Shown: positions 1 through 8,515, counted from the first letter of the stretch. The stretch is DNA of 26,035 nucleotides from Bacteroidales bacterium (GCA_028684405.1 JAQUGA010000012.1:1-26035); one strand, 5' to 3'. A program made the numbers and translations. The notes: generated from the letters alone by a model not told the origin.

Positions 1-588
1 GCAGGAATTCAAACCATAGAGATGAATTTTCTTCCCGATGTATATGTAAAATGTCCTGATTGTCAAGGAAAAAGATACAACAGAGAAACTCTGGAAATCA
101 AATATCGTGGAAAATCCATTAACGATATTCTGAATATGGACATCAACCAAGCCTTGCAATTTTTTGAAAACATTCCCAATATCCGACACAAAATTGCCAC
201 TTTAAAAGAAGTTGGTTTAGGATATATCACACTGGGTCAGCAATCAAATACGCTTTCGGGCGGCGAAGCACAACGAGTAAAATTAGCCGAAGAGCTTTCT
301 AAAAAAGATACTGGAAATACCTTTTATATTTTGGATGAGCCCACCACTGGACTTCACTTTGAAGATGTGCGGATTTTACTGGAAGTACTTAATAAATTAG
401 TAGATAAAGGAAACACCATTATTGTTATTGAACACAATATGGATGTTATAAAATGTGCTGATTATATTATAGATATGGGACCCGAAGGCGGCAATGAAGG
501 GGGGAAAATTGTAAACAAAGGAACGCCCGAAGAAATTGTAAAATCTGGAATTGGCTATACGGCAGAATATCTGAAAGAATATTTATAG
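1..588 (+). CDS. uvrA: UvrA, excinuclease ABC subunit A (3' end only)
   Basis: C-terminal part of the DNA damage-recognition ATPase of nucleotide excision repair, which works with UvrB and UvrC in the cytoplasm. The reading frame is open from base 1, so the gene starts outside the window; 195 residues are visible. Seen in order: FLPDVYV followed by CPDC (one half of the UvrA C-terminal zinc finger) near base 52; the ABC signature LSGGEAQRVKLA near base 253; Walker B with D-loop (YILDEPTTGLHF) near base 325; and the H-loop (VIEHNMDVIK) near base 424. The end (GTPEEI followed by a short tail) is where UvrA proteins normally stop, so the 3' end is intact. It is followed at once by a strong terminator shared with the convergent glmS operon. 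Identification is secure from these family-specific motifs. Confidence 0.97.
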   Translation, partial: AGIQTIEMNFLPDVYVKCPDCQGKRYNRETLEIKYRGKSINDILNMDINQALQFFENIPNIRHKIATLKEVGLGYITLGQQSNTLSGGEAQRVKLAEELSKKDTGNTFYILDEPTTGLHFEDVRILLEVLNKLVDKGNTIIVIEHNMDVIKCADYIIDMGPEGGNEGGKIVNKGTPEEIVKSGIGYTAEYLKEYL

Positions 589-605
589 CGAGACTTCTAA
601 AAATC

Positions 606-641
606 AAAAAAGGCACTTTTAAAATTAAAAGTGCCTTTTTT
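606..641. terminator. Bidirectional rho-independent terminator between uvrA and glmS
   Basis: Inverted repeat built on AAGGCACTTTTAA / TTAAAAGTGCCTT, with an A-run on the left and a T-run on the right, so it gives stem plus U-tract on both strands. It lies between the uvrA stop (588) and the glmS stop (658) of two convergent transcripts and can end both. Confidence 0.9.
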
Positions 642-657
642 ATATATTTGTAAAACT

Positions 658-2496
658 CTATTCAACCGTTACCGATTTTGCTAGGTTTCGGGGTTGATCA
701 ACATTGCAACCTCTATTCAAAGCAATATGATAGGATAGCAATTGCAATGGAACGGTGGCCAAAAGCGGAACCAACATCTCTTCTGTTTCGGGAATTTCGA
801 TGACATAATCGGCCAAAGATTTAACCGTTTCGTCGCCTTTGGTAACAATGGCAATAATTTTACCTTTACGGGCTTTTACTTCTTGAATATTGCTCACTAC
901 TTTGTCGTAGGTGCCTTTATTGGTAGCAATAACAACTACGGGCATCTCTTCGTCGATAAGTGCAATGGGACCATGTTTCATTTCGGCAGCTGGATAGCCC
1001 TCGGCATGAATGTAGGAAATTTCTTTCAGTTTCAAAGCTCCTTCAAGAGCTACAGGAAAATTGTATCCTCTACCTAGATATAAAAAGTTTTTAGCATCTG
1101 AAAAACGATCTGCAATTTCTTTAATCAATTTTTCATGTGACAATACTTCTTCTATTTGACGTGGAATATTTTCTAATGCGATGATAATTTCATGATATCG
1201 AGAACGGGAAATTGTGCCTTTTTTCTTTGCTAAAGATAATGCCATCAACAACAACAAAGTTACTTGGGCAGTAAATGCTTTGGTAGATGCAACACCAATT
1301 TCGGGTCCGGCGTGTGTGTAGGATCCGGCATGAGTAGCACGGGCAATAGACGAACCCACCACATTGCAAATTCCAATAACGGTTGCTCCATTTTCTTTAG
1401 CCAATCCAATAGCTGCAAGCGTATCAGCTGTTTCTCCAGATTGCGAAATAGCAATAACAATGTCTTTTTCGTTTATAATTGGATTACGATATCTAAACTC
1501 CGAAGCATATTCAACTTCCACAGGAATGCGAACCAATTCTTCAAAAATATACTCACCAACCAAACAAGCGTGCCAAGAAGTTCCACATGCTACCATTGTA
1601 AATCGAGGAGCATTTAGCATTTTTTCTTCATATTCAATAATACCTCCCAGCGAAACAATCTCTTTTGCAACATTCAATCGACCTCTCATGCTGTCTGCAA
1701 TAGATTTGGGTTGCTCATAAATCTCTTTCAACATAAAATGCTCAAAACCGCCTTTTTCAAGTTGGGTAATGCTCATTTCTAATTGATCGATATAAGGAGT
1801 TCGTTCAATATTATTGATTGATTTTATTTTTATATCATCTTTTAATGAAATATATGCAATATCTTCATTGTCGAGATAAATCACGTTTTTGGTATATTCT
1901 ACTAAAGGAGCTCCATCAGATGCAACATAATACTCGCCTTCTCCTACACCAATTACCAATGGACTTCCATTTCGAGCTGCGATTAAAGAATCAGGATGGT
2001 TTTTGGAGATTACAACAATGGCGTATGTTCCTTCCACTTGAGTAAGAGCAATTCGAACAGCTTCATCTAATTCTACATTTTCATTTTCTCGAATATCTTC
2101 TATTAAATGAACCAAAACTTCAGTATCCGTATTGCTCTGAAAAACATATCCTCGGCTTACTAATTCCTTTTTAAGAACGGCATAGTTTTCAATAATCCCG
2201 TTATGAATTAATGCGATATCTCTGTCCCGCGAAAAATGCGGATGAGCATTTTCATCATTGGGTTCACCATGGGTAGCCCAACGAGTATGAGCAATTCCAA
2301 TAGTACCTCCAGTATTTTTATCAGCGATATATTCTTCTAAATCAGCCACTTTTCCTCGGCACTTATAAAGATTTATCTGGTCTGTCAATAAAGCTACACC
2401 AGCACTATCATATCCTCGATACTCCAAACGTCTTAATCCATTGATCAAAATAGGATAGGCATCTTTTTGACCAACATAAGCTACGATTCCGCACAT
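658..2496 (-). CDS. glmS: Glutamine--fructose-6-phosphate aminotransferase (isomerizing)
   Basis: Makes glucosamine-6-phosphate from fructose-6-phosphate and glutamine, the first committed step to UDP-GlcNAc for peptidoglycan and LPS; cytoplasmic. The 612 residues match the family length. The N-terminal glutaminase domain (about 1-220) starts MCGIVAYVG with the nucleophile Cys2 exposed after Met removal, and has RWATHG (72-77) and HNGIIEN. Two SIS sugar-isomerase domains follow, with CGTSWHA (about 303), SQSGETADT and EGYPAAEMKHGPIALID. The C-terminal tail (DQPRNLAKSVTVE) is the conserved GlmS end carrying the catalytic Lys. It is last in an operon after the GT5-like and DUF4270 genes. Only 11 nt separate it from the DUF4270 stop, so there is no room for a glmS ribozyme leader. 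Convergent with uvrA. Confidence 0.98.
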   Translation of the reverse strand: MCGIVAYVGQKDAYPILINGLRRLEYRGYDSAGVALLTDQINLYKCRGKVADLEEYIADKNTGGTIGIAHTRWATHGEPNDENAHPHFSRDRDIALIHNGIIENYAVLKKELVSRGYVFQSNTDTEVLVHLIEDIRENENVELDEAVRIALTQVEGTYAIVVISKNHPDSLIAARNGSPLVIGVGEGEYYVASDGAPLVEYTKNVIYLDNEDIAYISLKDDIKIKSINNIERTPYIDQLEMSITQLEKGGFEHFMLKEIYEQPKSIADSMRGRLNVAKEIVSLGGIIEYEEKMLNAPRFTMVACGTSWHACLVGEYIFEELVRIPVEVEYASEFRYRNPIINEKDIVIAISQSGETADTLAAIGLAKENGATVIGICNVVGSSIARATHAGSYTHAGPEIGVASTKAFTAQVTLLLLMALSLAKKKGTISRSRYHEIIIALENIPRQIEEVLSHEKLIKEIADRFSDAKNFLYLGRGYNFPVALEGALKLKEISYIHAEGYPAAEMKHGPIALIDEEMPVVVIATNKGTYDKVVSNIQEVKARKGKIIAIVTKGDETVKSLADYVIEIPETEEMLVPLLATVPLQLLSYHIALNRGCNVDQPRNLAKSVTVE

Positions 2497-2507
2497 AATG
2501 AAAATTT

Positions 2508-3881
2508 TTAATTCAACAAACTATATGTAATTTCCAATCGCATTCTTTTTGAAACCTGAACCGGATTTACCGGATTATTTCCAGTTAATACGACTGAATT
2601 TCCTCTAACGGCTCTGCCGGTAATAAACAAACTCAAACCATAATCTGGTTCATTGCTTTGAATCAGATCCTGTATATATTTAGTAATTCTAAATCGGTAC
2701 TCTTTTGTTGATAAATTAAAATTGCCACCAAAATATTGTTCGCCCTGAAAAATAGCGTCATCGGGCAAGAACGAATATCCGCCGTCTGATTTCACTTTAC
2801 TCAGGGTGATTTTTTCTGGAACGAAATAACTTCCCGAAACCTCATTGTAAGGGCATAATACTAATTCTGCTTTGTTAATAACAACTCTTTGGTTTTTTAA
2901 GGTTTCTCTAATATGTGGAAATTTAATTCTAACATTGGTTCCACCCAGAGCTTTTAAATATACTTTTTCGGCACCGCTGTTCATATCGTTCATTAGCACT
3001 TGTTGCTGAAAATGGGAAGATGCATTGGCAAAATCAAAATGATTGTACGTGCTAAAACGAGCTGCGCGATCTCCCACAATAAAAGTATAGATAAGACTGT
3101 CTTTTTCGTTGTTCTTATAATGGAGAACCAATCCCGACATCGATGCTTTTAAATCTACCGAAGTCATGTATCCACCTTTGGAAGCACTTAGAGCAACCAA
3201 GTATAAACCTTTTAAATATTGTACAAAAGACTCATTATCTGACAACTCGGGCTGACCTGACTTCGAGATGATTTTTTGATCAATCCATGTTTTCTTAAGG
3301 GGGATTTTGATATGTGGCATTATGGCAACATTGTTTTCAATGCTGACCGTTGAAGGACGAATGATAAAACTCGAACTACCTGCAATAATATTTTCCGAAT
3401 TATAATCAACTTGTTTCGTTGAATAATAGATGCTGTCTGCAGAAATGGAATTATTGATTTCATATAATCCAAAATCTACTGGGGCAAGCGTATCGCCAAC
3501 ATAAGCACGAAGAGAAATAATTAAAAAAGCAGAATCGAGGATGGCTCCATCGCCAAATCTAACATTTCTACTGGATGGGAAAAGATGAAATGCTACGCCA
3601 GCTTGCAAATTACCCATTTCGCTGTTGTTGAAAAATCCAATTACATTTTGACTTAGCTTATCGGTTCTCAAAGAATCGTCTATAACCGAATATGTTAGAA
3701 CTGATGTAGTGTCAAAAAAATAGGCATTCAACAAATCCGAAGGAGGTTGAATGCCCAGTCCTATTATATCCGATTCTTTATTACATCCAATAAGCAAGAA
3801 CCCACAAATAAGGAACAATAGTGGAACGTATCTTTTTTTAAATATGCCTTTTTTCAAAGTTGAAAATTTTAGTTTTGGCAA
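2508..3881 (-). CDS. DUF4270 family lipoprotein
   Basis: Predicted lipoprotein of 457 residues, probably anchored in the outer membrane or facing the periplasm. The N-terminus has lysines, a hydrophobic stretch (about 20-31) and a lipobox ending in G32-C33. The sequence just after it (SDIIGLGIQPPSDLLNAYF, then VIDDSLRTDKLS and NSEMGNLQAGVAFHL) is the hallmark of DUF4270, a family I know from Bacteroidetes and of unknown function. The remainder looks beta-rich, with SFLPDDAIFQGEQYFGG and a C-terminal stretch (RMRLEITYSLLN) common in these proteins. It sits between the GT5-like gene (26 nt upstream) and glmS (11 nt downstream), a gene order I recall from other Bacteroidetes, so a link to amino-sugar or envelope metabolism is plausible but inferred only from position. 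Confidence 0.85.
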   Translation of the reverse strand: MPKLKFSTLKKGIFKKRYVPLLFLICGFLLIGCNKESDIIGLGIQPPSDLLNAYFFDTTSVLTYSVIDDSLRTDKLSQNVIGFFNNSEMGNLQAGVAFHLFPSSRNVRFGDGAILDSAFLIISLRAYVGDTLAPVDFGLYEINNSISADSIYYSTKQVDYNSENIIAGSSSFIIRPSTVSIENNVAIMPHIKIPLKKTWIDQKIISKSGQPELSDNESFVQYLKGLYLVALSASKGGYMTSVDLKASMSGLVLHYKNNEKDSLIYTFIVGDRAARFSTYNHFDFANASSHFQQQVLMNDMNSGAEKVYLKALGGTNVRIKFPHIRETLKNQRVVINKAELVLCPYNEVSGSYFVPEKITLSKVKSDGGYSFLPDDAIFQGEQYFGGNFNLSTKEYRFRITKYIQDLIQSNEPDYGLSLFITGRAVRGNSVVLTGNNPVNPVQVSKRMRLEITYSLLN

Positions 3882-3907
3882 AGTTAAAAATTAATTAGAT
3901 ACACCCG

Positions 3908-4741
3908 CTATTTTTCAGACAAAACTGTTGAATTTTGAAGAACTTCTTCATAAAAATCGTTAACTGTATTTACTAAGTTTTCTTCTGCGTTGTATCCTAA
4001 AATAGGTTTCTTTACGTTGCCTAAATAGGTTTGAATTTCTGGATTAACTGATTCACTATTAATAATAACGGCATCAGCATTATCAAGTGCAGCTTTTGTA
4101 GTTGATAAGTAATTAGCATTTTTATAATGTTTTAAGTCTTTGGCTGGAATGCCATCAAATTTGACTTTATCATATAAATTTTCAGGCAAATTTGAGCTAA
4201 ACTCATCATCGTATAAAGAGTAAACAACTTTTGCGTCTGCAAAAATAGGATTGTCTTTGTATATTTTTCTCAAATAAAGAGGAATCATATTGGTAAACCA
4301 TCCATGGCAGTGAATAATATCAGGAGCCCATCCAAGATTCTTTATGGTTTCGATAACACCTCTGGCAAAAAATATAGCACGTTCGTCATTATCGGCAAAC
4401 ATTTCACCTTTTGGATCTTTTAGCATTGCCTTCCGTTTGAAATACTCTTCATTGTCAATGAAATACACTTGCAAGCGAGCTGCTGGAATTGAGGCTACTT
4501 TTATTACAAGAGGATGATCCGTATCATTAATGATGATATTCATTCCCGATAAACGGATTACTTCGTGAAGTTGGTTTCTACGCTCATTAATGCATCCATA
4601 ACGAGGCATAAAACAACGTACCTCGTGACCTTTTTCCTGAATGCCTTGAGGTAGAGTTCTACTGATTTTCGAAAGATATGTTTCTTCAACAAACGGCATT
4701 ATTTCCTGAGAAATAAATAATACTTTAATTTTAGCTGTCAT
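3908..4741 (-). CDS. GT5 (starch/glycogen synthase) N-terminal domain-like protein, single lobe
   Basis: 277 residues resembling the N-terminal Rossmann lobe of GlgA-type glycogen/starch synthases: VLFISQEIMPF at 8-17, LPQGIQEKGHEVRCFMPRYG at 30-49, and DIIHCHGWFTNMIPLYL at 141-157, where GlgA has an H-x-HDW segment. The whole C-terminal GT-B lobe, which carries most nucleotide-sugar contacts, is absent; true GlgA is about 480 aa. The KTGG loop expected near residues 18-22 is replaced by VEETY, and HDW reads HGW. Databases often label such short Bacteroidetes proteins glycogen synthase, but the sequence does not support a complete synthase; a regulatory or partner role is my inference. First gene of the operon with DUF4270 and glmS; the start is supported by a -7 promoter box 18 nt upstream. 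Confidence 0.75.
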   Translation of the reverse strand: MTAKIKVLFISQEIMPFVEETYLSKISRTLPQGIQEKGHEVRCFMPRYGCINERRNQLHEVIRLSGMNIIINDTDHPLVIKVASIPAARLQVYFIDNEEYFKRKAMLKDPKGEMFADNDERAIFFARGVIETIKNLGWAPDIIHCHGWFTNMIPLYLRKIYKDNPIFADAKVVYSLYDDEFSSNLPENLYDKVKFDGIPAKDLKHYKNANYLSTTKAALDNADAVIINSESVNPEIQTYLGNVKKPILGYNAEENLVNTVNDFYEEVLQNSTVLSEK

Positions 4742-4758
4742 ATTTATATTTATTTATG

Positions 4759-4766
4759 CAAAGATA
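4759..4766 (-). promoter_or_regulatory. Bacteroidetes -7 box for the GT5-DUF4270-glmS operon
   Basis: On the minus strand the bases read TATCTTTG followed by C, an exact match to TAnnTTTG, ending 17 nt before the ATG at 4741. No good -33 TTTG is visible at the usual distance. The 5' leader would be only about 10 nt. Confidence 0.6.
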
Positions 4767-4984
4767 GGCAAAAAATCGACACCATTTCTAACAGAAGCCT
4801 GTTAATTAACGAATAAACAACAAAAAAAATTTCGTCGATTTAAAATTTGTGTTTAATTTGTGGTCGTATTTTGTCGTTGTATATATGTTTACACTCGGGA
4901 TGTTCTAGTACATTTATAAATTGTCTTGAGATAAATGGGGGAAAAAGAAAAAGCTGATAAATATACCGTCTTGTCATTGCATTG

Positions 4985-5089
4985 TTAAAAAAAGGAGAAT
5001 ATATTAAAAATGCAACAAAGATCTAAAAACCAAGCGATTAAGATAAAATAAAGAGGTTTTTTGAATGATTTAATAATTTCTTCTAACAT
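4985..5089 (-). CDS. Possible small hydrophobic peptide (34 aa), unproven
   Basis: An ATG-started frame on the minus strand encodes a short charged head (MLEEIIKSFKKP) followed by a hydrophobic, aromatic-rich segment (LYFILIAWFLDLCCIF), the shape of a single-pass membrane peptide. There is no recognised family, no Shine-Dalgarno and no clear promoter box just upstream. AT-rich DNA readily gives such frames by chance, so this is a low-confidence candidate or a relic of a larger gene. Confidence 0.15.
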   Translation of the reverse strand: MLEEIIKSFKKPLYFILIAWFLDLCCIFNIFSFF

Positions 5090-5116
5090 CTTATTTTATA
5101 ATGTGAGGAAAAAAAT

Positions 5117-5124
5117 TATTTTTG
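5117..5124 (+). promoter_or_regulatory. -7 promoter box for the fused oxidoreductase gene
   Basis: TATTTTTG matches TAnnTTTG and lies 31 nt before the ATG at 5156. A -33 TTTG at the usual spacing is not evident, so the site is moderately supported. Confidence 0.5.
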
Positions 5125-5155
5125 CAATAGTAATAATAGATTAAACACATCCAAA

Positions 5156-8100
5156 ATGCATAAAATTTCAAAACATCCAATTCTTGATATTGTAGATTCT
5201 GAAAAGATTGAGTTTTTATTTAACGGCCAAAAGGTGGTTGGAGAAAAAGGCTACACCATTGCCGCTGCCCTGCATCAAGCGGGCTTTCCAATTCATAGCC
5301 ACAGTGTCCACAATCGCGAACGTTCATTGGAATGTGGCATTGGCAAATGTGGCGCTTGCGAAATGTTGGTAGACGGTCAAATCCGCAGAATTTGCATTAC
5401 AAAAGTGGATACGGTTAAAGAAGTGAAAGAAATTAGCAAGAACGATCAGCCAATTATCATAAGTTATCCGGCAGAAAAGCCTACCAAAATATACAAAACA
5501 GAAGTTGCCATTATTGGAGCTGGTCCTGCAGGATTAGCATGTCGAGAATTTTTAAATGAACAAGAAATTCCAAACATTGTCATTGACAATAATGAAACCA
5601 TAGGAGGTCAGTTTAATATGCAAACGCACCAATTCTTCTTTTTCGAAAAGGAGAAAAAATATGGTGGAATGCGTGGATTTGAGATTTCAGAGACCTTGGC
5701 TGGCGACAATAACGAGGGTATCTTACTAAACTCTACCGTTTGGGATTTGCTCGATGGAAAGAGAATTGCAGTTAAAAACATCTCAACTGATGAGGTTTTT
5801 TATGTGGATGCTAAATATTTGGTTGTGGCTACAGGAGCCGTTCCATTTGTCCCAACCTTCGAAAACGACGATTTACCAGGTGTATACACGGCTGCTGTTT
5901 TCCAAAAAATGATGAACGTGGAACATACGCTTCTCGGAAAAAGAATTTTAACAGTAGGTGCTGGAAACATTGGATATTTAACTTCCTATCAGGCTTTTCA
6001 AGCCGGCGCGGAGGTGAAAGCAATCATTGAGGCACAAAACCAAGAAGGTGGCTTTCCTGTGCAAGCAAATCGAGTTCGCCGCTTGGGAATTCCCGTGTTG
6101 ACCAGCCATATTCTGTTAAAAGCCATTCCAAACGAAAAGCACGACGGCATAATTGGAGCAGTGGTGGCCGAATGCGAAAACTTTGTTGCCATTCCTGGAA
6201 CCGAAAAAATTATTGGAGATATTGATATTATAAATATTTGTACTGGATTGCTTCCCGACAATCAGCTCTTTATTAAAGGGAAAGAAGTTTTTGGAATTCA
6301 TACATACGGCGTTGGCGATGCCATTCGTATTGGCGAAGGTACAACTGCTGTTTTGAGAGGCAAACAAGCCGCCATGGAAATTGCTATGGAAATTGGCAAA
6401 AGAATAAACTATGATGATTATCTTGCTCTTTCAAAGGAATATATTGATGCTCAGCAACATCCAACTAGAGTTATTGAAGAACCATACATGCCTTCGCTGG
6501 AAAGAAAGCAGAAAAAAGGCTTTGTCGTGATCGATTGTTTATATGGTTTTGCATGCAACCCATGCACTTTTGCTTGCCCCCATGGGGCTATTACAAAGCT
6601 ATCAACCTGTCATGTTCCACAAGTTGATTACGATAAATGCATTGGCTGTATGGATTGCGTATATCAATGTCCAGGATTGGCAATTTTTGGTTACAATTTA
6701 AAAAAACAGTGGTTGTTTTTACCCATTGAATACGATGCTGTTGAAGACACGGAAGTGTTTTTAATAGATAACAATGGAAAAATTATAGGCGAAGGAATCA
6801 TTGAAAAAATATTACGCAAGCCGAACAAAACTCATATTGCTCGGGTAAAATCGACAACTCTCGAAGGAGAAGCAATGATTGAAGCCAGAGGTTTTATCAT
6901 CAAATCGATGTATCCTGAAAAAATTAGCATGGAGCCAATTAAGGAGGAAATTGCATCGGAAACTTACATTTGTCACTGCGACGACGTGAAGTTGGACGAA
7001 ATACTAGAAGTTATTGGCGATCGAAGTTTTATTTCTGTGGACGAAATCAAGCACACGACCCGCCTGGGCATGGGAGCATGTCGCGGAAAACGCTGCATTC
7101 CCCGTTTGAAACAAAGCATTCGCAAATATGGCATTACCATAGTTGGAGATGCCACACCACGCGGTCCGCTTTCAAATCAGGTTTCCATGGGCGAAACATA
7201 TCCCAACAATAAACAAGAAGAAGTTATCACCAATATTAGCGGTGCAAAAACCAAACGGATAAAAACTGCCGTTTTGGTTGCTGGAGGCGGAGTTGCTGGA
7301 AGTGCATTGTTCAGATATTTTGCCGAAGCTGGTTTAAATCCAATCATGATTAACTGGGAACGAGGTTCTTCCTGGCGCAATATCGCAGGAGGTCGTCCTG
7401 CATTTTCTCTTCCCGAAATTTCAGACATTGCGTTACATAATCTAGAAATTTTTAAAGAGATTCAGTCAAAACACAATATCGATTTCAAACAAACTCGTTA
7501 TGTCAGCTTTGCTCACGACGATGCCACATACAAAGCACTAGATGCCTCTAGGGCTTGGTCGGATGCATTTATGGTAGATCCAAAAGATTTTAGAAAAGAG
7601 ATTTCACCAAAATTTAATCAGAATTTTTCCAAATATCAAGCCGCATTGATCACGAACGATTGTTGGCAGGCCACCCCAGGAAGAGTCATCGACTATATCC
7701 GTAGAATTGGAGAAACTGCGGGAGGACAAATTTATGAAAACTGCGAATTGACCAATGTTTACAAACAAGATGAAACGTATATTGCTTTGGTGAAAACAAA
7801 CGACAACGAATATATTGAATTTGAATGCGAACATTTTGCAAATGCTTTGGGCTGGAATGCTGAAAAATTTACTCAATCTCTAGGCATCGATACAGGCCTG
7901 TATCCCGTGAAACATCAAGCATTTATTACTCGTCGCTTGCCCATGCTAGGCAAAAATGGCGATCCTTTAGATATGCTTATCGACCGCCAAAACTACAAAG
8001 GTTTCTCTGCGGTGTACGGACAGCAGTTAAAAGAAACAGGACAAATTATTGGATGTGCTTCCCCTTCCATCGATTTTGCCGAATCATGGAAAAACCTAAA

Positions 8101-8389
8101 AGTCAACAGCAAAGAATTTTTAGAAATAGTTTCGGAAGTATTTGTTGATTGGATTCCCGAACTCTCATCTGTTGGATTCCAAGCCGTTTGGTCGGGCTAT
8201 TACGTGGAACCCCGCTATGTTGTTGACCCTAAACATGGTTTACTAACCGGACTTCGAGGACATGGATTTATGCTGGGAATGTATTTAGCAAAACTTTATG
8301 TTGATAAATATATGGGCAAAGAAGTTCCTGAATACTTGGAAAGGATGAGACTAGAAGGAGAAGGTTTAGCCGAAACAGCATTCAAATAA
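5156..8389 (+). CDS. Multidomain FAD/iron-sulfur amine (sarcosine/opine/proline-type) oxidoreductase, fused
   Basis: 1077-residue cytoplasmic flavoprotein joining modules usually on separate subunits in HcnABC-, opine- or proline-type dehydrogenases. In order: a small 2Fe-2S ferredoxin (about 17-100) with C60, C65, C68 and C80; an FAD/NAD(P)-binding reductase (about 113-415) with GAGPAG at 121-126 and GAGNIG at 268-273; a ferredoxin-like insert with CxxCxxxCP at C467/C470/C474 and a classic CxxCxxCxxxCP at C495/C498/C501/C505; a BFD-like [2Fe-2S] module with C607, C609, C642 and C647; and a C-terminal DAO-type FAD domain (about 702-1060) with AGGGVAG and GLRGHGF. The layout suggests that an amine is oxidised at the DAO flavin and electrons pass through clusters to the second flavin. 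The substrate (sarcosine, proline, hydroxyproline, glycine or an opine) cannot be told. Monocistronic, with its own promoter and terminator. Confidence 0.85.
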   Translation: MHKISKHPILDIVDSEKIEFLFNGQKVVGEKGYTIAAALHQAGFPIHSHSVHNRERSLECGIGKCGACEMLVDGQIRRICITKVDTVKEVKEISKNDQPIIISYPAEKPTKIYKTEVAIIGAGPAGLACREFLNEQEIPNIVIDNNETIGGQFNMQTHQFFFFEKEKKYGGMRGFEISETLAGDNNEGILLNSTVWDLLDGKRIAVKNISTDEVFYVDAKYLVVATGAVPFVPTFENDDLPGVYTAAVFQKMMNVEHTLLGKRILTVGAGNIGYLTSYQAFQAGAEVKAIIEAQNQEGGFPVQANRVRRLGIPVLTSHILLKAIPNEKHDGIIGAVVAECENFVAIPGTEKIIGDIDIINICTGLLPDNQLFIKGKEVFGIHTYGVGDAIRIGEGTTAVLRGKQAAMEIAMEIGKRINYDDYLALSKEYIDAQQHPTRVIEEPYMPSLERKQKKGFVVIDCLYGFACNPCTFACPHGAITKLSTCHVPQVDYDKCIGCMDCVYQCPGLAIFGYNLKKQWLFLPIEYDAVEDTEVFLIDNNGKIIGEGIIEKILRKPNKTHIARVKSTTLEGEAMIEARGFIIKSMYPEKISMEPIKEEIASETYICHCDDVKLDEILEVIGDRSFISVDEIKHTTRLGMGACRGKRCIPRLKQSIRKYGITIVGDATPRGPLSNQVSMGETYPNNKQEEVITNISGAKTKRIKTAVLVAGGGVAGSALFRYFAEAGLNPIMINWERGSSWRNIAGGRPAFSLPEISDIALHNLEIFKEIQSKHNIDFKQTRYVSFAHDDATYKALDASRAWSDAFMVDPKDFRKEISPKFNQNFSKYQAALITNDCWQATPGRVIDYIRRIGETAGGQIYENCELTNVYKQDETYIALVKTNDNEYIEFECEHFANALGWNAEKFTQSLGIDTGLYPVKHQAFITRRLPMLGKNGDPLDMLIDRQNYKGFSAVYGQQLKETGQIIGCASPSIDFAESWKNLKVNSKEFLEIVSEVFVDWIPELSSVGFQAVWSGYYVEPRYVVDPKHGLLTGLRGHGFMLGMYLAKLYVDKYMGKEVPEYLERMRLEGEGLAETAFK

Positions 8390-8414
8390 AAGCCAATAAG
8401 CAACATATTAATAT

Positions 8415-8472
8415 AAAAGTTCCGAGCTCAAATACTTAATGACAACATAAAAGAAAAGGAGTCGGAACTTTT
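8415..8472 (+). terminator. Likely terminator after the fused oxidoreductase
   Basis: AAAAGTTCCGA at 8415-8425 pairs with TCGGAACTTTT at 8462-8472, extended by CTC/GAG past a single bulged G at 8426. A 29-nt loop separates the arms and a T-run follows. The loop is longer than usual, but stem and T-run fit an intrinsic terminator. It lies just upstream of the next promoter. Confidence 0.6.
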
Positions 8473-8484
8473 TTTATTTGTATC

Positions 8485-8515
8485 TTTTTGGTTCGCTTAA
8501 TTTTTAGTTACTTTG
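8485..8515 (+). promoter_or_regulatory. Promoter of the flippase-like/rfaE2/PAS unit
   Basis: A TTTTTG -33 element (8485-8490) is followed after 17 nt by TTACTTTG (8508-8515), 7 of 8 to TAnnTTTG. Because these elements overlap the upstream TTG at 8488, translation must begin further downstream, which favours the TTG at 8539. Confidence 0.55.

Larger units (their letters stand above)
4742..5155. other. AT-rich divergent intergenic region
   Basis: 414 nt between the GT5-like gene (-) and the fused oxidoreductase (+). It holds a promoter box at each edge. The middle is very AT-rich and shows no tRNA, riboswitch or convincing gene. One short minus-strand frame (4985-5089) could encode a hydrophobic 34-residue peptide and is listed separately. 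Confidence 0.6.

Noticed and set aside
742..2045. Plus-strand frames opposite glmS
   Set aside because: Low-complexity translations with no family features; GlmS motifs cover the whole stretch on the other strand.
2497..2507. glmS ribozyme/riboswitch upstream of glmS
   Set aside because: Only 11 nt lie between the DUF4270 stop and the glmS start.
5010..5051. 13-residue frame preceded by AAAGGAG on the plus strand
   Set aside because: Very short and basic (MQQRSKNQAIKIK), no promoter. Shine-Dalgarno sites are not typical of this genome, so the GGAG is weak support.
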